A DNA stretch of 64,000 bases, taken from NCBI RefSeq assembly GCF_004664715.2, contig NC_051067.1, positions 65,800,982 through 65,864,981 of the forward strand, read 5' to 3'. The translations under genes and the position numbers were made by a program. Under the pieces are notes generated by a model. That model was not told where the DNA came from, did no database searches, and worked only from the letters and a program-made list of their open reading frames with translations. Of the stretch, positions 48,832 through 61,993 are shown in pieces. Positions within the stretch are counted from its first letter, which is position 1; every line of letters starts with the position of its first letter. This stretch comes from Peromyscus leucopus (taxonomy: Eukaryota > Chordata > Mammalia > Rodentia > Cricetidae).

Positions 48832-49474
48832 ATTATTTTGGTGTATTTTATATTAAAAATATCAATCACTAGAGAACATAATATTATCCTTATTTTGGAA
48901 CTCAAACTGATAACTCTCCAATAGTTGAACAGAGAATTACGATGTGGCCATGTAATTTCACTCCTAAGTACACAGTAATATAAAAACATATGCCTATAAA
49001 GAATGTGCAGACAAATGTTCACAGTAGCTAAATTGGTAATTATCACTCTAAAGTATTAAATCTGAACCATTAAGAATGTTAATCAATTCTTCGTGACAGA
49101 AGCTAAATTTAAAGTTTTACAATATTAAGGGGTTCTTTAAAATGTATAATTTCAAACATTCATCAGTTGATGGCTGGAAAAAAATTGACACATTATAAAA
49201 CAGCGTGATTTCAACACAAAAAGGAAGGAAGAGTTCATGTTTTCCACCTTGGTTGTGGTAACAGTGAATGGGTGGAGGAGCCCATGAAGCCAGAAAGCAG
49301 AGCTGTAATGTCTAGAGCGAGGGAAGAAGGAAGTAACTGCTAGGTCAGTTTCTTTTGGGGGTGAGGAAAACCTTCCAGAATTCGATAAGGATGATGGTTG
49401 TCCAGCCTTACAAACACAGCAAAATCACGGAACTGTATACATCAACATGGTGATATTTATGATAATGTTATTTC

Positions 49475-49632
49475 TTATTTATTGGTGTTTCAAGACGAGG
49501 ATTTCTCTATATAACAGCTCTGCCTGTCCTGGAACTCACTCTGTAGAACAGGCTGGCTTGAACTCAGAGATACACTTGCCTCTGCCTTCTGAGTGCTGGG
49601 ATTAAAGGCGTGTGCCACCACCCACCTGGCTC
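49475..49632 (-). repeat. B1 SINE (first of an adjacent pair)
   Basis: TGTCCTGGAACTCACTCTGT, GAACAGGCTGGCTTGAACTC and GAGTGCTGGGATTAAAGGCG; diverged reverse B1 abutting the next one. Confidence 0.85.
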
Positions 49633-49784
49633 TTTTTTTTTTTTCTTCTCCTGAGACAGGGTTTCTCTGTATAGCAGCTCTGGATGTCCTGGAACTCTGT
49701 AGACCAAGCTGGCCTTGAACTCACAGAGATCCACCTGCCTCTACCTCCTCAGTGCTAAAGGCATGTGCCACCACTGCTGGCTCT
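49633..49784 (-). repeat. B1 SINE (second of an adjacent pair)
   Basis: T-rich tail, TGAGACAGGGTTTCTCTGTA, AAGCTGGCCTTGAACTCACA and GTGCTAAAGGCATGTGCCAC; shortened reverse B1 lacking the GGGATT portion. Confidence 0.85.
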
Positions 49785-49990
49785 TATCTTTAAATACAGT
49801 TAAAAACACAGTTCTTTCTGTGTGTGTGTAGGAGGGTTATAAATAGGAACCACTTCATTTATGTTCCTATATGTGTTCAAAATAAGTAAAACGGTAATTT
49901 CATTATTAGAAAGCAATCTGCTACACTATCAAATGGAGAAATGTTTAGATTCATAACACTTCTGCCATTTATTTCCCTATCTGGAGACAT

Positions 49991-50052
49991 GATATATATA
50001 TATATTATATAATATATTATATATTTTTTTTTTTTTTTATTATATATATTAT

Positions 50053-50097
<45 letters not shown>

Positions 50098-50102
50098 TAT
50101 AT
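49991..50102. repeat. TA-rich simple repeat with central poly(T)
   Basis: Long runs of alternating T and A on both sides of about 14 T, ending with a short CA tract. Likely to extrude or melt. Confidence 0.9.
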
Positions 50103-50649
50103 AGTTGACTGAGAACTTACATACTGAAGAACTTACATACAGCATTTTAGAAACTCACAGCTCAGTTTTGATGCCCTAGTTATTATAAACCAGTCAGTCT
50201 GCTTTAAGGACAGCTGATTAAATGCATACCGCACCATTCTTTTCACAGCCCTCACACTGCAGGATCAGCCTATTTGTCTGTATGTCAGGACCCAGACAAA
50301 TAGTTACAGCCTTACAGCGTAGAGCCCACTGGAGTTATTCAAATCAGCACATCATAAAAGCATAGGGAACCCAGCTAACTCCATCCCACTTGCCATGTAT
50401 AACCTGTGCCTGAAGCTCCAGCTTGCTGCTACCCTGTCCCTAGGGTGGAAGCCACTGGTGGCTCAGTTGTCAGCTCTCTTTACCTCTTATTTATAAGCAA
50501 CAGTGCACTGGGGCATTAGAAGAATCCTGTAAGTCTAACACCATCAGGGAAAAGAAGGGAAAACAAATTCAACATTGGAAAAAAAAAAAAAGTATACAGC
50601 CACCAGAGTAGTCAGTCATTTCCTAGGAAATAATGTGAGAGCAACTGAG

Positions 50650-50700
50650 GGTGGGCTGGAAAGACAGCTCAGCTGTTAAAGGCTAGACTCACAACCAACA
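50650..50700 (+). repeat. ID-like/B2-head SINE fragment
   Basis: GGGCTGGAAAGACAGCTCAG followed by CTGTTAAAGGCTAGACTCAC matches the tRNA-derived head of ID/B2 elements; no body follows. Confidence 0.45.
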
Positions 50701-50944
50701 TTGTAAGAGTAACTGAAGAAATGTCCGGAAATACATTTCCTGATACAACTTCAAACCAACCCAAGGGAAGAGTCAGCCATTCTTTTAAGAGCTGGGGCAT
50801 TCTACACAGAAACAGAGAGTACTAAGGTCTACCAGGCAGGAAAATGCTGAATGTGTCTGGCAAATGACAGGCCACCGGTGTGGCTGGACACAGCAATGGA
50901 GTGGGCAACATCGACCATAACGACAGGATCCAGATGAAGACTTC

Positions 50945-51300
50945 ACAGGCGACACAGTTATGGGGTTTAACTGAGAAATGTCCCCCTTAAGTGTGTGTAT
51001 CTGAACACTTTGCCCCCAAATGGTAGTGCTGTTGGGAGTTTGCCAAAGCTTCAGGAGGTAGACCCTTGCTGAAGGATGTATATCACTGGAAGCCAGTTTT
51101 AGAGTTTATAGCCTTGGCCCACTTTCTGCTCTCTCTTCCTGTGGGTAATGATCTCTCTGCTTCTAGCTCCTCTAACAATGACATGTCTTCCTAACATGAT
51201 GGACTCTCTCTCTGGAACTGTAAGTCAAAATAAATCCTTTTTCCTTAGATACTTTGGGGGTCATGGTATTTTATCACAGCAACAAAAAACTAAACAAAAA
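50945..51300 (+). repeat. Common rodent interspersed repeat (MaLR-like)
   Basis: ATCTGAACACTTTGCCCCCA, AGAGTTTATAGCCTTGGCCC, ACATGATGGACTCTCTCTCT, AAGTCAAAATAAATCC and TATTTTATCACAGCAACAAA occur in the order of a familiar rodent repeat; family name uncertain. Confidence 0.45.
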
Positions 51301-51670
51301 ATTTAAATATTTCAGAATATAAAATCACCATAATTTGGTCACATGAAAAATAAGTGTGTGTGAAGGGGGTAGTGATCATAGGCGCACACTTTCCTACAGG
51401 AAAATGAGTATGTGTATGGATTGGGTATAGGGAAACACAGTTTGAATCTCTGATTGCCAGGCTGTCTTTGAATGACATTAATTTATATAATTAAAATGAC
51501 TGAAATAAAGGTGTCACTATTGTTTATAGTTACTACTTACAAGTAAGGTTGGAATAGATCCTGCATAGTTCTTACACCTACATCATCTCTGTTTATGTGT
51601 TGTCATGAAGGAGGAATGATATCTTGACAAACAGGAGCAGGAACAGTAATGAGTGCACTCTCTTTTCTCT

Positions 51671-51786
<116 letters not shown>

Positions 51787-52306
51787 AAGAGAGAGGACAA
51801 GATTTATGTTACTAATAATCATCACCATCAGAAACACTGTATGAAATAAACATTTAAAATAAAAACACACAAATCTTCATCATTCTTTGTCTAAGAATAT
51901 GGCCTCTTTTAAGTGAGAATACGAGAGTAAACTTCATTTAAAACCACTTGCAATATTTAATGGTTATTGAGGACTGCACATTAAGGTGCCTCAAATCAAA
52001 AATGAAGGTTCAAGACAGTTCCTAATCCCAGCACACATGTTAAAACAGCTTAAAAATTTATAGTCAAACATACATATTTCCATTTTTTATATTACTTCGT
52101 TCTGTGCTCTGTCACCCATCCCCTTCACAGGAAAATGAGAATGATTAGCTGGCTTACTTTCTTAACACTTTGTCAGTTTAGGTTGGGAGTTCAGCAAGGA
52201 AGTAAGACAGTGATGAGTGGTTAACAGATGGAAGTTGAAGTTCGTTACCCAAGAATGAAAACACTGTCCACAGGATGAACACACTCAAGTCCTTGAAGAC
52301 ATTTAC

Positions 52307-52377
52307 CTTACAATATCGTAACGCTTCCATCAATGTTAAGAATCCTACAGCTGCTTGTTCACGGATACCGAGAAGTT
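52307..52377 (-). CDS. Mindy3: Mindy3 coding exon, residues 244-267
   Basis: A 71-nt exon with a strong acceptor (T-rich tract ending TTTTTTGCAG) and donor GTAAAT. After completing residue 244 it reads LLGIREQAAVGFLTLMEAL then RYCK and ends in phase 0. The arginine in GIREQ replaces a histidine in the human protein as I recall it. Part of the MINDY catalytic domain. It lies 9.5 kb downstream of the preceding exon and 5.2 kb upstream of the next one. Confidence 0.95.
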
Positions 52378-53162
52378 CTGCAAAAAATAAACAAAACCAA
52401 ATTTAGCACTGCATTAGTATATATGAGTCTGAGTAGTGTATATGTGTGCATAAATATATTTATATTCAAACCATGCCAAAATGCTTTCTTTCACCTACAA
52501 CTATCTTTAAAGCTTTGCACATATTCATTAATATACTGGTATAAAACATTACTCACATATAGATGGCCCTGACGTGGTAGTAACGGCTTTTCATAGCTAA
52601 TGTACACTAAGTAGAACTATAATACATTAGGACCATAAACATAGATTAAAAAACTTTTTCTCAGGTACTACATTTCTAACATGAAAAGTATTACTATCTA
52701 CAAGTAAAATCTCTTTGCAATCTTCAATAAATGTTAGGGATACTAAGAGTATAAATAAAACTATTTTAGTCTTTGGATTGCAGCAACTCTGGGGTAGAGG
52801 TAACAGCAAATGCAGAGATGGGCAGAAATGATCCTCTATAGTTAGCAAATATCTGTCTCCTTTTCCTCCGAAATGTAAGAGTAACAAAATCTTCCTATTC
52901 AAAGACAAACACATGTTGAGAACCAGGTTCTACAATTTTATTTCTAAAAGCAATTACCACCACCTAGTGTCACAACTAGATACTACATGATCTATTTCCT
53001 TGGGTTTAGCTAAATGTCTACAATGGTACATTTAAAATATCAAGCTACTAAATACAGAAAATTAGGCCTTTATAAATCTTGGTGATAAAGTATTCAGATC
53101 TGGTCAAGAATCACATGCTCAGGTATCTGGTTTAAATGATCCTTTTTTTTCCCCCCTCCTGA

Positions 53163-53301
53163 TTTTTTTTTTTTTTTTTTTTGAGTCTCACATACTCAAG
53201 GTGCCTCAATGTACTTTGTAGCTGAGGATAGCCTTGAACTCCTGATTGTCCTGTCTCTACCTTCTAAGTTCTGGGATATAGGAATACACTACTATGACTA
53301 G
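53163..53301 (-). repeat. Degraded B1-like SINE
   Basis: Poly(T), TTGAGTCTCACATACTCAAG, GTAGCTGAGGATAGCCTTGA and TAAGTTCTGGGATATAGGAA are recognisable reverse B1 phrases with many substitutions. Confidence 0.5.
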
Positions 53302-53819
53302 CATTAGACAATAATATTTCAAATGTACTATTCTCACTCCTCCAAACAGGATATATATTTAATATGACCTTCTTAGATTAAGTTATCAATCAAAATATAC
53401 CTAATTTATATTTATACCACACAGTAAGACAGTGAGGATATATTTTCATATCATTTATAGAACTTATTTGTATTAGTTTTTCTTTAAAAGTCTCATAGTC
53501 TTTACCCTTTGCTTGCAAGAAACTGGTAATTTTGTGACTATTTTGTCTTTGCCAATAATGTCTAAATTGCTGATTGAATTTTCAAAACTGCTATTTAGCT
53601 TGACAGCAAGGAAATAAAACGATTCTTTGGCCAAACGGAAATATTCAATTTTATGATTCACAAATAAAAGTTGTATATATAACATGTCCTGAATATGTAT
53701 TCATTGTAGATTAGCTAAATCAAGCTAATTAATGCCCATATAAGACTTTCTAAAAAAAAAAAAAAAATCAGGAGAAAAAAATATCATCTAAACCAGACAC
53801 TTGAGCATGAGATTCTTTT

Positions 53820-54290
53820 TTGTTACCTCTTTACATATTTATTACAATCCTGTTCAGCCAAGTTGTAAAATCAGCCTGAATACCCATCAACAGATAAATG
53901 GATGAAGAAGATGTGACCTATACACACAATGGAATTTTGTTCATCTACAAAGAAAAACAAAATTATGTTGTTTGCAAGAAAATGGATGGAATGGAAGATC
54001 ATGGTGTTAACTGAAAGAGGACAAACACCAAACAAGAAATATCCTGTTTTCTTTCCTATGTGGAATTTAGGGTGTTAAGGGCATGAAAGCAAAAGAGGAT
54101 TATTAGGGTTGTGTAAAGGAGTGGGGGTGGGAGGCAAAGGAAGAGATGAATATAGTCCAGCTACATCAGAGAGCACGTGATTCCTGACCAGATCTGAATA
54201 CTTCATCACCAGGATTACATGAAGGCCTCATTTTCTGTATTTAGTAGCATGATATTTTAAATGTACCTTTGTAGATATTTGAAAACTAAT
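53820..54290 (+). repeat. LINE-1 ORF2-end/3' UTR fragment
   Basis: TACCCATCAACAGATAAATG, TACACACAATGGAATTTTGT, GCAAGAAAATGGATGGAATG and GGGGGTGGGAGGCAAAGGAA fit the end of L1 ORF2 and the start of a 3' UTR; no open frame. Confidence 0.55.
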
Positions 54291-55267
54291 ACATACATAT
54301 ATACATACACACACACACACATACATACATATACATGTGCCTTACATATGTATTTTGAGGGATGACAATATTTAAAGTCTACTCTTGGCAATTTTCAAGC
54401 AGAGAACACGTCATTACCTATAGCCAGCATGTTTTACAATAGATTTCTTAAACTTATTCCTTTTAACTGAAATTTGATATTCTCTCACATTCTGCCCAAC
54501 CCCTCTCCCCCACCTCATCATTATTTCACATTACCTTTTGGGGATTACTGACTGGGTATCCTAGTACTTAGGTTAATATTTTCTGTACTACCAACTGTCA
54601 TCTACAACTGCTGGGGAATTTATAGGAGTCCTCATAGATTTGTCAAATTTGATGCTATTTTGAAAATCAGATAATCATCCTACATGTAGCAAACATACCC
54701 TGGGTGTCAAGCCCTATAAAAGAATGCCACAGGTGAAGATGTCTGATCACCTTAAGAGCAGTTTGGTTTGGGCAGCAAAGGACAAGTAGGAAGTAGAAAG
54801 TGCCAGGGAAGTAAAATGCTCAGATGAGGTCATGGTCACTTTCAGCAGTGGAATTCAAAGGTCTCCTTGAACAGGTGGCTTATGAAGTGAGCACAAGACT
54901 AGACAGGCAGAGGTAGGAAGGACACGTAAGTGCTCAGATACAGGAACAAGACACAGAGAGCAGTAGTATTTTGTTCGAGCCCAGGTTTATGATGGGTGGA
55001 AAAATGAACTGGGAGGAGATTATGCAGTGTCCTAAGAAAGGTTAAAAAATCCATATTTAAATATAGAAGAGGACTTTTTAAAAAAAAACAAAAAACAGTT
55101 AAAATAAAAAAAACAATAATGTACTTGAAAAGCTTGTTTATTTCACTTATAGGAAACATACTTGCAATTTCAGTTTAAAATCTATTTGTTTAAAGATGGC
55201 TCTTTCCCAAAAATACATTTAAATATTAAATTTTGTACTTATACTAGAGAGTTAAGAATGAGTAACC

Positions 55268-55425
55268 AGCCGGGCAGTGGTGGCAAATGTTTGCCTTTAA
55301 TCCCAGCATTTGGGAGGCAGAAGCAGGAGGATCTTTGTGAGTTCAAGGACAGCCTGGTCTACAGAGCCAGTTCAGGACAGCCAAGGCTACACAAAGTAAC
55401 CTTGTCTTGAAAAAACAATGAATAA
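55268..55425 (+). repeat. B1 SINE
   Basis: CAGCCGGGCAGTGGTGGCAA, CTTTAATCCCAGCATTTGGG, GTGAGTTCAAGGACAGCCTG and ACCTTGTCTTGAAAAAACAA; forward B1 with a small insertion after the head. Confidence 0.88.
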
Positions 55426-55882
55426 CTATGCCTTAATTTAAATTATATGAGGAAAAGAAAAGTGAAGATCCTTTTAAATCCACTGATGGCTACCTGCTGG
55501 ATTCCTAAGAAGCTGGACTGCTACTATTGGATAATAGATTTGACAACAACAAATTCCAGGATGCCCATTTTGCATTTCTGTTGGTGCGCTAAAGCATTCT
55601 GCCAAAAAGCAATTTAGGGGAGAAAAATGGTTAGTTGGTTTATACTTCTAGGTCACAATCCATTGTTGTGGGAAGTTAGGGCAGGAACTCAAGCAGAAAC
55701 CAGGGAGGAAAGTTGCATACTGCCTCACTCTCTTGAACTCCCAGGCTCATACCCAGCTAGCTTTCTTATACATACTGCCCAAGCCCTCCTGTCTAGAGAT
55801 GGTTCAGTCAGTTCACAGTAGCCTGGGCCTCCTACACCAACCATCAATCAGGAGAGTCACTCACAGACACAGTCACAGGCTG

Positions 55883-56296
55883 TCTTAGTCACGGTTCTAT
55901 TGCTGTGAGGAGACACCATAACCAAGGCAACTCCTATAAAAGAAGGCATTTAATTGGAGGCTTGCCTATAGTTCTAGAGGGTAAACAAAACTTCATGGCA
56001 GGAAGCAGACAGGCAAGGTGCTTGGCAGTAGCTGAGAGCTTTACATCCTGATCAACACAGGCAGGAGGCAGTGGGGGGTTAGGGGAGAAACAGATGGACA
56101 CTAGTGTGGACTTTTGAGATCTAAAAGTCCACCTCCAATAACTTGCTTCCTCCAAGGCCACACCTACTTCAACAAGGCCATACCCCCTAACCTTCTAATC
56201 CTCTAGACCTTTCCAAACAGTTCACCAACTGGTGGCTAAGCATGCAGATCTATGCTTATATGCCATAGGGGTCATTCTCATTCAAACCATCACAGG
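55883..56296 (+). repeat. Common rodent interspersed repeat (LTR-like family), third copy
   Basis: TTCTATTGCTGTGAGGAGAC, AAGGCAACTCCTATAAAAGA, CTTCCTCCAAGGCCACACCT and TCATTCAAACCATCACAGGA. Related to the copies at 5950 and 6519. A further similar segment may lie at about 55606-55870. Confidence 0.5.
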
Positions 56297-57109
56297 AGCC
56301 AACTTGATTTGTACCATTCCTTAATTACCTGAAGTTCCTTCTTCCCAAGTGACTCTAGGTTGTGTCTAGCTAACAACAAAAACTAACCAGCTCACCATTT
56401 ACATTTACCTTCCCAACACTGTTTGAAATATACAATTCTATTCACATTAAAAATACATATATATTTACACTACAAAATGACTGATGATCTCAAATGTAGA
56501 TTAACTAGGAGATCTAACTTCATCTAGCAATCTGGCTCTAGCCAATAAAACATGTTGTTGAAAGTAACACAATTTCAGGATAGCAGCACTCTGATCTATT
56601 AATTCTGATAAATCATATTCTTAATTGTAGAGTTCTGAAATGATCATATTCCTTAGAGTTTACATTTCTATATCTCCATGTATCATTAAGTTCATGAGCA
56701 TCAATTGTTCCTTACAATTAACCATTAAATAAATGTATAAAAATGATGAATGGATAAGACATAATAAAGTAAAACATTTTAAGAAAATACTAATGAATAT
56801 TAGTTTAATCTGGGGATGATAGAAATACAGAATTGGTACAGGGGAAAGAGCCACCCAAGCCTAACTGAAACAGAAAATATCAAATGACTCTACATTATGG
56901 AAGTGAAAACCTTGGGACAAAAGACATCACTAAGAAAAATATATAAGAAAAGGTTGGGAGAGATTGCCTGCAGTATAAAAAACTAAAAAAGAACTTACAG
57001 TGCCCCATAAATTATAATAAAGCAACCCCTCCCCGTAAAATGGCAGATGATGAGAAGAGACAATTCCCAGAGGGCAAAATAGTTAAAATGCTTACATGTG
57101 AATAAACAA

Positions 57110-57720
57110 CTGAGCTCAGGTTCATTAGGAAGTAGAACAAATGTCAATTAAAATACATAATCATTTGTCAAAAACTGACCAAATATTAAAGATGGACAAA
57201 GTTCAGTTATCATCCAGGATACAGAAAAAAACAGAACTCTACACTCAGAAAGATATGTTGATACATTATTAGCTGTAAGGCATATTTTAGAGATAAAGTT
57301 GCTATTAATTAACAGTTTAATAGATATTCCCCCAAAGAGTAAATCTTCTGAGTTAATGTATTAACCAGGATTTGAATTTCTAGGTATATAGCAAAGAAAG
57401 ATAGAAGCACATGCTCTCTCTCACAAAGACTTGCACACAGATGTCCCTAACAGCATTATTCATAACAGACAGGTGGCCATTTCAAATGTCCAGCAATTGA
57501 TGATGGATGACTATGCATGGCTCACCCACATACTGCAAAATTGCTTGTTCACTGATAAAACTCAAGCACCAGGACAGGGAAACACTGCTCAAAGTAACAA
57601 ACACCAGACATCGTACAGTTCTATTTATGTTAAATGCCCAGGACATGAAAATTTATAGAAAGAGAAAGCAAATTAGCAGTTGCCAACCTGGAGTAAAGGG
57701 AGTTATGGGGAGCTAGTGCT
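57110..57720 (+). repeat. Old LINE-1 fragment
   Basis: CACAGATGTCCCTAACAGCA, TTATTCATAACAGACAGGTG and TCCAGCAATTGATGATGGAT follow L1 ORF2-end text. Open frames here are remnants of no function. Confidence 0.4.
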
Positions 57721-59089
57721 GATGGGACTAGGATTTCTTTATAAGGCAAGCAGGCTATTTCAGATTTGATTTATTTTACATTTTGTTTGACTAGGTGGCA
57801 TGCATAGTACATAGATTAGATTTCAATAAAGTTATTACTAAGAACAAGTCAATAGTTGACTAAATCTTTAATACACATCTAAATTAGAAATCAATCCTGC
57901 AGGAACATTGAATAGGACTGACTCACACACAGTGTTTCTTACCGATTTGTTTTGCAGTAGTCAAACTGGAAACCATCTACATGCTCACCCAAGGTAAACT
58001 GCTCAAGGCAAAAGACACACATGACAATTCAAACACTAATAACCTTAGTAAATAAAGGTGAAAAATGCCTTGTTTACCCTTCACTGAATATTCCCAGTCA
58101 CACCTAATATCTACTTTCTCTTCTACTAACAGAGGAGTGATTACTGCTAGGTAAACAAAACAAAACAAAATCACAAGAAAGAACCCAAAAACCTAGTAGC
58201 CTTATCAGTAAGAGCCACTGTAAGTCAATCCCAATTGCCTTCTTCATTAGATTACTAAACTCAATAACAGCTCTTTACTCCTTGGGGCAGTTCATTCACA
58301 CCTTTTTTGTCTTTGTACATTTTTCTATGTTCACTTAGACCCTCAGTAAACTTCCTTATCTTGAATTTTCTTAGTTGAATGAAGTCTGTTTCTTTTCCTT
58401 GTTGCATGTAATTTCTTTAAAAGAACGTGCATCTTCCAAGACTACATCACAATCACATTCCTGTTTCCGGCTGCTCTTTTAAAACTGGCTCTTTTCCCTA
58501 TGAACAGCAGAGGCAACCTCTAATTATTAAAACAAAAACCACGCAGCCCATCAGAGGCCTCACTTCTATCAGCTCACCTGCAAAATCCTTGCCCAAACTG
58601 AAGAGCAAGTCCCTTATCAGGTGATTTGTATCTCAACTACCTTACTAAAGACAGACCTTACTCTTAGCCCCATTCTCCAGGAATGAGACTTCACAGCTTA
58701 TTTTCCAACTCTATACTGTGGACAAGGACCTCTGGATTAACTTCTCTCTATGTGGGCAAACATCTATCTTTGAGGGTGACTAGCACTGAAATGTAGTACT
58801 AATGGCAGTATATGACAAGGATCAGGCATAGTGTAAAAATACATGTTGCCTTTAAGGGCTTTCCCATGTTTTATGTGTTGATTAATGCAGTATGTTTGAT
58901 CAAAATTTTGATAATTACCTGCACTTTACCCTTACTTCTAACATGAGGAGTCCTACAAGTTCTATCTCCTGTAGACTCTACCACAGAGGTAGACTGATCT
59001 ATCATTCCAAATTTTAGTATAAGTGCTGCTGAAGTGAGCACAAGGTGGGCTGATTTAGGAGGAGGATATTCTACAGAGAACAAGCAGAG

Positions 59090-59240
59090 GCCGTGGCATG
59101 GTTAGAAGTCCTGTTGGTTTAATCTCTGCTGTTTCACTTTGGACAAATTAATAATCACCCAAGCTTCAGTTTCTTTAGCCATATTGAGGTTAAAAAGATA
59201 TATCCAAAACATACTGCTTGTAGGGAGGAAATAAACACTC
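59090..59240 (+). repeat. Possible MIR SINE
   Basis: CATGGTTAGAAGTCCTGTTG, CACTTTGGACAAATTAATAA and CTTCAGTTTCTTTAGCCATA loosely follow the MIR consensus. Confidence 0.35.
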
Positions 59241-59527
59241 TGTTCTTTTCTCCATCCTGTGCCACTTGTCTATCACTGTCTGGTACCTTTCCCACTGTTG
59301 AAGCTGTATGCCATAGCTTTCAACTCATGATTCTACTCCAATAATTCTACAACTGACAGCATCGTTTTCTTCTAGATTTTACTGTGTTATTTCTCTGCTC
59401 AATGCTTACAATGATTCCTTTTCTAATACTTACCAACTAGGAGTAAATATGGTATTTAGTAGCCTCTGTGTTTTCACTCAAGCCTATGCTGATACAGTCT
59501 TTCCTTTGACCAGGGTTCATCACAATG

Positions 59528-59600
59528 TTCTGGTTCTCAAACCCGGCTGCACAGCAGAATCACCGAGAAGTCTTAAGTTTTATGTCCATGTCCCAACACC
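59528..59600 (+). repeat. Possible MER5/MER20-type hAT fragment
   Basis: TGGTTCTCAAACCCGGCTGC followed by ACAGCAGAATCACCGAGAAG matches the terminal part of ancient mammalian hAT elements. Confidence 0.45.
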
Positions 59601-61913
59601 TCTCCAAATGATATACACTGCTTTATGCTTTATTCAGTCTTTCTGTCTGTCTACCTGTCTAAACAATAAAATGTGTGTGCTTCCCCAAACACCCTCTCGC
59701 TCATGCTCTCCGTCCCCATTAAAATTCCAGTGTTTCTATGCCAACATAAACACAACGAGAAAAGCTTCCTCCTCCTTCAGCATTTGTATAGTTCTTATTT
59801 CAGCACGTCTCCTTTCACCACACAGCAAATACCTATGTACATGTCCTCATCCACCGAAACTATGTGGATAAGCATTTGACAGAAAATTGAGTTCTCCTAC
59901 AAGCCCAGGAAGACATTACAGAACTCTTAGTATTTACAATAGCCATCTGAAGAATGTATTACTTCCACATAAAAGGAAATTAAGTAAGGGAAGTGATTTG
60001 TCTGAGTGTTTGAAAACTACTACATAATTTCTCTTTTATGTTCCATACTTCCTACCATGTTGTCTAAGCCAGAAATACACACAGTAAATGCTGAATAAAT
60101 GTATGGATTTTTATTTTATGTTTAAACATATGAAAGCAGAACTGAGTTCAAGTCAACATTCCTAAAGACTGAGGGGAAAATTTAAGTACAGTTGGGCAAT
60201 TTTTTTTTTTCCTGAAATAACCCTATCTTCTAACCATGGCTTAGTTTTGATCCTTAAACTGTACTTTAAAGTATCCACAGTAAAACAACAGTCCCGAACA
60301 GCAGTACTTCAAGAATCAGAAAAGAATGCATTTGCATATACCAGGAACCAAGGTACTGATGAACAAATTCTGTAAATGAGGTAAAACTCAAAATATTAAG
60401 AGCCTATGAACCTAGGGGAGGATCTGGGTTTTGTAGTATGATAACCTGAGAGAGAGAGAGAGGACAGAATGCACAGGAAATTGAACCAGGATAACTTAGT
60501 AACGAACTAAAGACTAATAGTTATGGCCACAGCAGTCAGCAGTAAGTAGCAATGATAAGGGCCGGAGGGGGATAGGTGAGAAGAGACACGTAAGCCACAG
60601 TTCCTTCTCTAGTTATTTGACATTGCAGCAGATACCTCAGAGACCAGAAACCTTTGCAGGGAGGGAGGAATCAAGGAAATTGCGCATTCCACAAGAGAGA
60701 CCGGCACTTTAGCCAGCAAGATCACATGCTTCTCCATCAAAACCAGAATGGCAAGTCCTTAGGATGTGCTTGAACAGAGAGCAGAACAAGACAGAGCACT
60801 TGTGGGTCGTGCATCCAAGCAGTCAGCAAGGCTGGGCTCTTCTTCCGACTTCCCCACAAAGTGAGTTACACTGCACACATCACCTAGTATAGGAAGTCAG
60901 GCTCTTCATTTCCAAACAGCACAGTGGGAGGTTGTATTGTGTTCTGTGAATTCTGGAGTTCTGTAATTTTTACTCAAATTTTTCTTAACATTGTATTTTC
61001 TTTTTTATGAATTAGCTATATAAATTTCTAAAATTTGAGGAAAATTTAAATTAAAAGTTAAGAATCATTCATATAAATGAAAAGTAGTAACATTTTCTCA
61101 AAATGTAATATATTCTCTGTCATTTGGTAACCATTCTGTCAAAGACCAAATTAGGGCGAAAACATAAATTTGCCTATGAACAGGAACTATGAAGCTTCAT
61201 GTCCTGTGATAGACATTTCAGTAAAAGGTTTATTGCAATTATTCCATAAAAGTGAAATGACTACACAAATGAATTCTGTCTGTCCAGTAAGAAACTGAAG
61301 GGGATTTAATTCATAAATGTGCATCAGTTCTGCTTAAGTGAATGGACTGGCTAGTGTGCTTTAGTTGATGTTTGTGACAACATAAGAAGCTACTGAAACC
61401 AGAAATGGAAATGTTGTTGGAAGGGTAAGTAGATGTAAAGCCATAGAAAACAAAATCTGTTCAGCATATTACAGTGTATATTAAAAGTAATATAGAAAAA
61501 CATAGGATACTGTCAAAGCAAGTAATTCAATTACTTTATAATTTCCCATAACTTCCAGCACTGAATGCAGTGAATACTGTCCCTGGCAAATACCCCTATG
61601 TTACATCTACTAAGAGACAGATTACCATTTCTAAAGTTAGCACCACAGTCCCAATAACAAACCAGAGAAAACCAAAGCCTTGAGGATCGAAGCCTGACCA
61701 AGCTCATTAGGTACCAAAAATCTTTTTTTTTTTTGCTTCCAAAAAATCTACACTTTAATGTTATGGTGTCTTGGAAACCATGAAGGGTTATTCTAACAGA
61801 AAGCACTTACCTTAACATCCACATAATGTAGAGCCGTTAAATAGATGAATATCAATCTCCCATATTTTACTAAAATATTAATCATTTGAGGCCATAGCAA
61901 AGAACATACTTAC

Positions 61914-61993
61914 GCATTCCTGAGCACTCTCTATCACCATCCCATACATTAGAAACTGCATGTCCCGTCAGTAGGAGGTTAATTAAGCTTTGG
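61914..61993 (-). CDS. Mindy3: Mindy3 coding exon, residues 217-244
   Basis: An 80-nt exon with acceptor TTGATAG and donor GTAAGT. It opens with one base completing Ser217, continues QSLINLLLTGHAVSNVWDG then DRECSGM, and ends with a single C that joins AA of the next exon to make a glutamine codon. I remember lysine at this position in human MINDY3; the reading here is forced by the splice site, since the only GT follows that C. The segment lies in the catalytic domain and is otherwise identical to the human sequence as recalled. Confidence 0.95.

Larger units (their letters stand above)
52378..61913 (-). other. Mindy3: Mindy3 intron (9.5 kb)
   Basis: Contains a degraded B1, two old L1 fragments, a B1, two copies of LTR-like rodent repeat and scattered ancient elements. 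Stretches 52.4-53.1, 56.3-57.1, 57.9-59.0 and 60.1-61.9 kb show nothing recognisable. Confidence 0.9.

Noticed and set aside
59449..59871. 140-codon plus-strand open frame
   Set aside because: Overlaps an ancient hAT fragment and unique intronic sequence; no similarity, splice context or composition of a real gene.
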